Translations under genes and position numbers: made by a program
Assembly (NCBI GenBank): GCA_021786915.1
Contig: JAJYMP010000680.1
Location: forward strand, 849 to 25,645
DNA from: Chloroflexota bacterium
GTDB lineage: Bacteria > Chloroflexota > Limnocylindria > Limnocylindrales > CSP1-4
Reading direction: 5' to 3'
Length of the DNA: 24,797 nucleotides
The notes under the pieces: generated by a model
Told to the model about the DNA's origin: nothing
What the model saw: only the letters and a program-made list of their open reading frames with translations
The model's database searches: none
Part shown: piece by piece, positions 20,906-24,797 of the stretch
Layout: each line of letters begins with the position of its first letter
Position numbering within the stretch: the stretch's first letter is position 1

Positions 20906-22246
20906 TCAGCGCCCGCCGGCCCGCTCGCCGGCCATGAACCGCCCGAACGCGTCGACGACGTAGTCGAGGCGGGCCCCGTCGAGCCCGGGGTACACGCCCA
21001 CGAAGAACGTCCGCTCGGTGATCGCGTCGGACACGGCCAGGCTGCCCACCACGCGGTGCTCGATGTCCGCGAACGCGGGGTGCCGGAGCAGGTTGCCGCT
21101 GAACAGGCTGCGGGTCTCGATGCGCCGCGACTCCAGGTACGCGGTGAGCTCGCCGCGCGTGAATCCCGCGCCCTCGCGGACGGTCACCACGAAGCCGAAC
21201 CAGGACGGGTCGGTGTTCGGCGGCGCGGCCGGCAGCACCAGCCGGTCGGCGTACGGGGCGAGCCCCTCGCGCAGCCGGGCGTGGTTGCGCCTGCGCGCGG
21301 CCGCGAACGCGTCCACGCGCGCCAGTTGGGCCGTCCCGATGGCCGCCTGCATGTCGGTGGCCTTGAGGTTGTAGCCGAGGTGGCTGTAGACGTACTTGTG
21401 GTCGTACCCGAACGGCAGCGTGCCGAACTGCTGGGCGAACCGCTTGCCGCAGGTGTTGTTCTCGCCGCCGGCGCAGTAGCAGTCGCGGCCCCAGTCGCGG
21501 ATCGAGCGGACCAGTGCCGCCAGGGCGTCGTCGTCGGTCACCACCATGCCGCCCTCGCCGGTGGTGATGTGGTGCGCCGGGTAGAAGGACGAGGTTGCCA
21601 GGTGGCCGAAGGTGCCCGTCAGCCGGCCCCGGTACCGACTGCCCAGCGCGTCGCAGTTGTCCTCGACCAGCCACAGGTCGTGGGCCGCCACCAGGTCCAT
21701 GACGGTGTCCAGGTCGTACGGCACGCCCATCGTGTGGGCGAGCACGATCGCGCGGGTGCGCGGCCCGACGGCCGCGCGCAGGGCCTCGGGGTCCGCGTTG
21801 TAGTCGTCCAGGCGCACGTCCACGAACACCGGCACGAGGCGGTTCTGGACGATGGGCGACACGGTGCTCGGGAAGCCTGCGGCGACAGTGACCACCTCGT
21901 CGCCGGGCTGGAGCCGCCGGTCGCCGAGGCGCGGCGAGGTGAGGGCGGTGACCGCGGCGAGGTTGGCCGACGAGCCCGAGTTGACGAACAGCGCGTTGCC
22001 CAGGCCCAGGTAGTCGGCGAACCCGGCCTCGAACGCCTCGGTGAACCGGCTCGCCGTGAGGTAGAAGTCGAGCGCCGAGTCCACCAGCGCCCGAAGCTCC
22101 TCCTCGCCGAACACCCGGCCGGCGTAGCGGACCGGGTCGCGGGCCGGGTCGAACGGCGCGGGCGTGTGGCGCTCGCGGGCGTAGCGGGCCACGAGGTCCA
22201 GGATCGCCTCCCGGGTGGCCGTGGCGTCGGTGCGGGCCTCGGTCAT
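20906..22246 (-). CDS. rfbH: CDP-4-dehydro-6-deoxyglucose 3-dehydrase (E1, PMP and [2Fe-2S])
   Basis: A 446-aa aminotransferase-fold enzyme that removes the C3 hydroxyl of CDP-4-keto-6-deoxyglucose with pyridoxamine phosphate and an iron-sulfur cluster. Two features are diagnostic. In FYPAHHITTGEGG (221-233) His225 replaces the PLP-binding lysine. The cysteines at 198, 256, 258 and 266 give exactly the CX57CX1CX7C [2Fe-2S] pattern of E1 (synonyms AscC, DdhC). Other family features are VNSGSSANLAAVTAL and VEDNCDALGSRY. ATG 22246 overlaps the rfbG stop (ATGA). The enzyme commits the pathway to a 3,6-dideoxy sugar and needs an E3 reductase, which is the next gene. Confidence 0.95.
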   Translation of the reverse strand: MTEARTDATATREAILDLVARYARERHTPAPFDPARDPVRYAGRVFGEEELRALVDSALDFYLTASRFTEAFEAGFADYLGLGNALFVNSGSSANLAAVTALTSPRLGDRRLQPGDEVVTVAAGFPSTVSPIVQNRLVPVFVDVRLDDYNADPEALRAAVGPRTRAIVLAHTMGVPYDLDTVMDLVAAHDLWLVEDNCDALGSRYRGRLTGTFGHLATSSFYPAHHITTGEGGMVVTDDDALAALVRSIRDWGRDCYCAGGENNTCGKRFAQQFGTLPFGYDHKYVYSHLGYNLKATDMQAAIGTAQLARVDAFAAARRRNHARLREGLAPYADRLVLPAAPPNTDPSWFGFVVTVREGAGFTRGELTAYLESRRIETRSLFSGNLLRHPAFADIEHRVVGSLAVSDAITERTFFVGVYPGLDGARLDYVVDAFGRFMAGERAGGR

Positions 22247-23352
22247 CGGTGCGTCCCTCCCGGCTGGGCCCAGGCGAGGCCGGCCGCGCGGGCGTCCTCT
22301 AGGTACGCCGCCAGCTGCGCCTCGAGCATGGGGCGGGCGCTGGCCGGGTCGAGGTGGTAGCCGGCGTACCAGGCGGCGGTGCGCTCCACCGCGGCGCTCG
22401 CGTCCCACACCGTCGCCCAGCCGAGCCGCTCCCGGGCCTTGGTGCTGTCGAGGCTCAGGCGGTGCGCCTCGTGCGGCTGGGGTGCACCGTCGTCAGGGGT
22501 GATCCAGGAGCCGCCGCCCCACGTGGCGAGGAAGTGCTCCACCAGCCAGCGGACGGTGCGGGCGCCGCTCGTGTCCACGGGCCCGAAGTTCCACGGGCCC
22601 GCGAACGCGTGCCCGTCCGAGAGCAGGCGCGATCCCAGCCAAAGGTACCCGGACAGCGGCTCGGCCACGTGCTGCCACGGGCGGACGGCGTCGGGGTTGC
22701 GGACCGCCACGGGCTCGCCGGCGGTCACCGCGCGGACGATGTCCGGGACGATGCGGTCCGTCGCCCAGTCTCCCGGCCCAATCACGTTCCCGGCCCGAAC
22801 GGACGCGATGGCCGCACCGTCGGCGAAGAAGCTCTGCCGGTACGCCTCGACCACCAGCTCCGCGGCGCCCTTGCTGGCGCTGTACGGGTCACGGCCGCCC
22901 ATGGCGTCGGTCTCGCGGAACGGGCGCCCGGTCTCGAGGTTCTGGTAGCTCTTGTCGCTGGTCACCACCACGACGGCCTGCACGGAATCGCAGGCGCGCG
23001 CCGCCTCGAGCACGTTGACGGTGCCCATGACGTTGGTCTCGAACGTCTCGCGCGGATGGGCGTACGCCGTGCGCACGATCGCCTGCGCCGCGAGGTGGAA
23101 GACGATCGACGGGCGCGCAGCCGCGACCTCGTCGGCGACACGGCCGGCATCGCGGACGTCCGCCACCACGTGCCGGATGCGCCGCTCGACCCCGAGCGCC
23201 TCGAACAGGCTCGGAGTCGTCGGCGCCTCGAGCGCGTAGCCGGTCACCTCCGCGCCCAGCGTCGTGAGCCACTCGGTGAGCCAGGCGCCCTTGAACCCGG
23301 TGTGCCCGGTGACGAGGACACGGCGCCCGGCGTAGGCGTCAGCGAACGCCAT
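22243..23352 (-). CDS. rfbG: CDP-glucose 4,6-dehydratase
   Basis: A 369-aa extended SDR that converts CDP-glucose to CDP-4-keto-6-deoxyglucose. It has the CDP-glucose dehydratase form of the glycine motif, VLVTGHTGFKGAWLTEWL (13-30), then FHLAAQAIVRTAY, VVVTSDKSYQN, and the catalytic YxxxK in DPYSASKGAAEL. Downstream WATDRIVPDIVRA and RPWQHVAEPLSGYLWL are further family signatures. Length is normal. It overlaps rfbF by 14 bp and rfbH by 4 bp, giving the pathway order F-G-H. Confidence 0.95.
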   Translation of the reverse strand: MAFADAYAGRRVLVTGHTGFKGAWLTEWLTTLGAEVTGYALEAPTTPSLFEALGVERRIRHVVADVRDAGRVADEVAAARPSIVFHLAAQAIVRTAYAHPRETFETNVMGTVNVLEAARACDSVQAVVVVTSDKSYQNLETGRPFRETDAMGGRDPYSASKGAAELVVEAYRQSFFADGAAIASVRAGNVIGPGDWATDRIVPDIVRAVTAGEPVAVRNPDAVRPWQHVAEPLSGYLWLGSRLLSDGHAFAGPWNFGPVDTSGARTVRWLVEHFLATWGGGSWITPDDGAPQPHEAHRLSLDSTKARERLGWATVWDASAAVERTAAWYAGYHLDPASARPMLEAQLAAYLEDARAAGLAWAQPGGTHR

Positions 23353-24154
23353 TCCCAGCCCCGCTGTCGTTCGCCAGCCAGACCGCCCAGGGGGCCTCGC
23401 CCGACTGCCACAGCGATTCGAGGACGCGCACGTCGCGCAGGGCGTCCATCGGCTGCCAGAACCCGTGGTGCCGATAGGCGCGGAGCTGATCGTCGGCGGC
23501 GAGGCCCTGCAGGGGCTCGCCCTCGAACGGCATGTCGTCGCCAGCGATGCGGTCGAGCACGTTCGGCTCGAGGACGAAGTAGCCGCCGTTCACCCACGCC
23601 CCATCGCCCTGCGGCTTCTCCTGGAAGCCCCTGACGGGCGCCGCGTCGTCGTCCTCCTCGATCTGGAGCGCGCCGAACCGGCCCAACGGCTGCACCGCGG
23701 TCACGGTTGCCGCCCTTCCGTGTGAGCGGTGGAAGTCGAGCAGCTGGGCCAGGTCGATGTCGGCCACGCCGTCGCCATAGGTCGCCATGAAGGTGTCGTC
23801 GCCGATGTAGTCCGCAACCCGCTTGATGCGCCCGCCCGTCTGCGTGTCCGCGCCGGTGTCCACCAGCGTCACGCGCCAGGGCTCGGCCAGGTGCTGGTGG
23901 ACCACCATCGAGTTGTCCCGCATGTCGAACGTCACGTCGGACATGTGGAGGAAGTAGTTGGCGAAGTACTCCTTGATGACGTAGCCCTTGTAGCCCAGGC
24001 ACACGATGAAGTCGCTGAAGCCGTAGTGGCTGTAGCTCTTCATGATGTGCCACAGGATCGGGCGCTCGCCGATGCTGACCATGGGCTTGGGCCGAGCGCC
24101 GGTCTCCTCGGACAGCCGCGTGCCGAGACCACCCGCCAGGATCACGACCTTCAC
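23339..24154 (-). CDS. rfbF: Glucose-1-phosphate cytidylyltransferase
   Basis: A 271-aa nucleotidyltransferase making CDP-glucose from CTP and glucose-1-phosphate, the first step of CDP-3,6-dideoxyhexose synthesis. The N-terminal activation loop is VVILAGGLGTRLSEETGARP with PKPMVSIGERPILWHIM following; the metal/sugar site has TYGDGVADID and GRFGALQI, and the sugar-binding EKPQGDGAWVNGGYF is typical. Length matches the family (about 257-270). It starts at GTG 24154 with GGGGAGG about 10 bp upstream and overlaps rfbG by 14 bp. Confidence 0.95.
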   Translation of the reverse strand: MKVVILAGGLGTRLSEETGARPKPMVSIGERPILWHIMKSYSHYGFSDFIVCLGYKGYVIKEYFANYFLHMSDVTFDMRDNSMVVHQHLAEPWRVTLVDTGADTQTGGRIKRVADYIGDDTFMATYGDGVADIDLAQLLDFHRSHGRAATVTAVQPLGRFGALQIEEDDDAAPVRGFQEKPQGDGAWVNGGYFVLEPNVLDRIAGDDMPFEGEPLQGLAADDQLRAYRHHGFWQPMDALRDVRVLESLWQSGEAPWAVWLANDSGAGNGVR

Positions 24155-24228
24155 AGCGCGGCTGCCTCCCCGTTGCTAGCTGGCACCACCCGAGGACCAA
24201 GTGTACGCGCGGCCCGCGGCCGCGAACG

Positions 24229-24797
24229 TCATGGCGTCGGCCTCGGGCAGCGTGTGTCAGCCGCACCGTACAGGTACAGGGGCTGGTCCGGACCCACCAA
24301 GAGGTACTGCCGGTAGGCGGCCGAGTCGACGCGGACGAGGCTGTAGCCGGGCAGGCTCAGCGGGCTGTTCGAGACGACGGCGCAGGGCCGGAACGACGGC
24401 CAGAGGTCGTCGTACCAGGTGAGGCCGTAGTCATGTGTCTGCGGTGTTCCCGGACCTGCCTCGTGCGCCCCCACCCACTCGTAGCCCGCGTCGACTGTCT
24501 GCGGCGCGTAGCCCAGCGCCACGGCGGCCTCGCCCGCTCGCCACCGGGCGGCGTCGTAGGCGAGCGAGTTGGCGGCGACGGCCACGGCGACCGCCATGAG
24601 CCACGCGAGGGCCGCGGTCGCGAACGCAGCGCTCCGGGTAGGGGCAGCGGACCTGCCGAGCCCCCGCAGGAGGAGGATCGCGGCGACCGGGACAGCGGGG
24701 TAGATGTAGCGGTCGTACAGGCCGTTCATCGAGCCGAAGGCTGCCAGGCCGCCTGCGTAGAGCACCAGGAAGATGAGGAGCGGGCCCTCGCGGCTGC
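24229..24797 (-). CDS. C-terminal part of a GT39/ArnT-like membrane glycosyltransferase (partial)
   Basis: The frame is open to the right edge; at least 188 residues are visible. It begins with hydrophobic helices around FGSMNGLYDRYIYPAVPVAA, a pattern typical of the last membrane segments of dolichyl-phosphate-mannose-type (GT39/PMT_2/ArnT) transferases, and ends in a soluble domain (about 110 residues) with no recognised motif. It lies 74 bp upstream of rfbF on the same strand and is probably the previous gene of the operon. The N-terminal catalytic Asp/Glu residues are outside the window, so assignment is by overall pattern only. Confidence 0.5.
   Translation of the reverse strand, partial: SREGPLLIFLVLYAGGLAAFGSMNGLYDRYIYPAVPVAAILLLRGLGRSAAPTRSAAFATAALAWLMAVAVAVAANSLAYDAARWRAGEAAVALGYAPQTVDAGYEWVGAHEAGPGTPQTHDYGLTWYDDLWPSFRPCAVVSNSPLSLPGYSLVRVDSAAYRQYLLVGPDQPLYLYGAADTRCPRPTP

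Noticed and set aside
1..24797. CRISPR array, tRNA or rRNA genes, riboswitch
   Set aside because: No regularly spaced repeats and no recognisable RNA gene patterns were seen on reading both strands. Small RNAs cannot be excluded by eye.

Overview
The window is high-GC bacterial DNA with tightly packed genes, many GTG and TTG starts, and frequent start/stop overlaps of 1 to 20 bp. This fits a high-GC phylum such as Actinomycetota or Chloroflexota, but nothing in the window fixes the taxon. Most of it is an envelope-glycan (O-antigen or capsule type) biosynthesis region.

Layout. (a) 1-1480, minus strand: a hipBA-type toxin-antitoxin pair behind a palindromic promoter; hipA runs off the left edge. 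(b) 1578-4347, minus strand: two GT87-like membrane glycosyltransferases after a GT2 gene of the dolichyl-phosphate glucosyltransferase (ALG5) type. The GT2 gene is frameshifted by a 17-bp tandem duplication. (c) 4431-6658: a transposon with 44-bp terminal inverted repeats and an exact 8-bp target duplication. It carries the N-terminal stub of an IS1595-type transposase and an intact AlbA_2/GHKL-ATPase passenger gene. (d) 6796-9334, minus strand: an archaeal-type P-loop ATPase (DUF234) behind tandem 13-bp palindromes, and a third GT87-like gene. (e) 9630-10763, plus strand: a GtrB-like GT2, convergent with and overlapping the end of the next operon.

(f) 10377-24797, minus strand: one long operon. 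In order of transcription it encodes the C-terminal part of a GT39/ArnT-like membrane glycosyltransferase (edge), RfbF, RfbG, RfbH, a ferredoxin-reductase-type E3, an SDR reductase/epimerase, an iron-type alcohol dehydrogenase, a short broken ORF, a NeuB-SAF-cupin synthase, a HAD hydrolase, a thiamine-diphosphate (ThDP) enzyme, a SAM methyltransferase, an FkbM methyltransferase and a Wzx-like flippase.

How the genes fit together. RfbF, RfbG, RfbH and the E3 are the standard route from glucose-1-phosphate to CDP-4-keto-3,6-dideoxyglucose, and RfbH keeps every diagnostic residue. The SDR and the ThDP enzyme could then make either a simple 3,6-dideoxyhexose or a two-carbon-branched sugar of the yersiniose type. 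The same operon also holds a NeuB-family synthase with a cupin tail, a HAD hydrolase and an iron-type dehydrogenase. This suggests a second unusual sugar acid, or a more elaborate single sugar, and the combination is the best candidate for new chemistry here. Methyltransferases and a flippase would cap and export the glycan. The second notable item is the transposon with exact ends, a dead transposase and a complete passenger gene.
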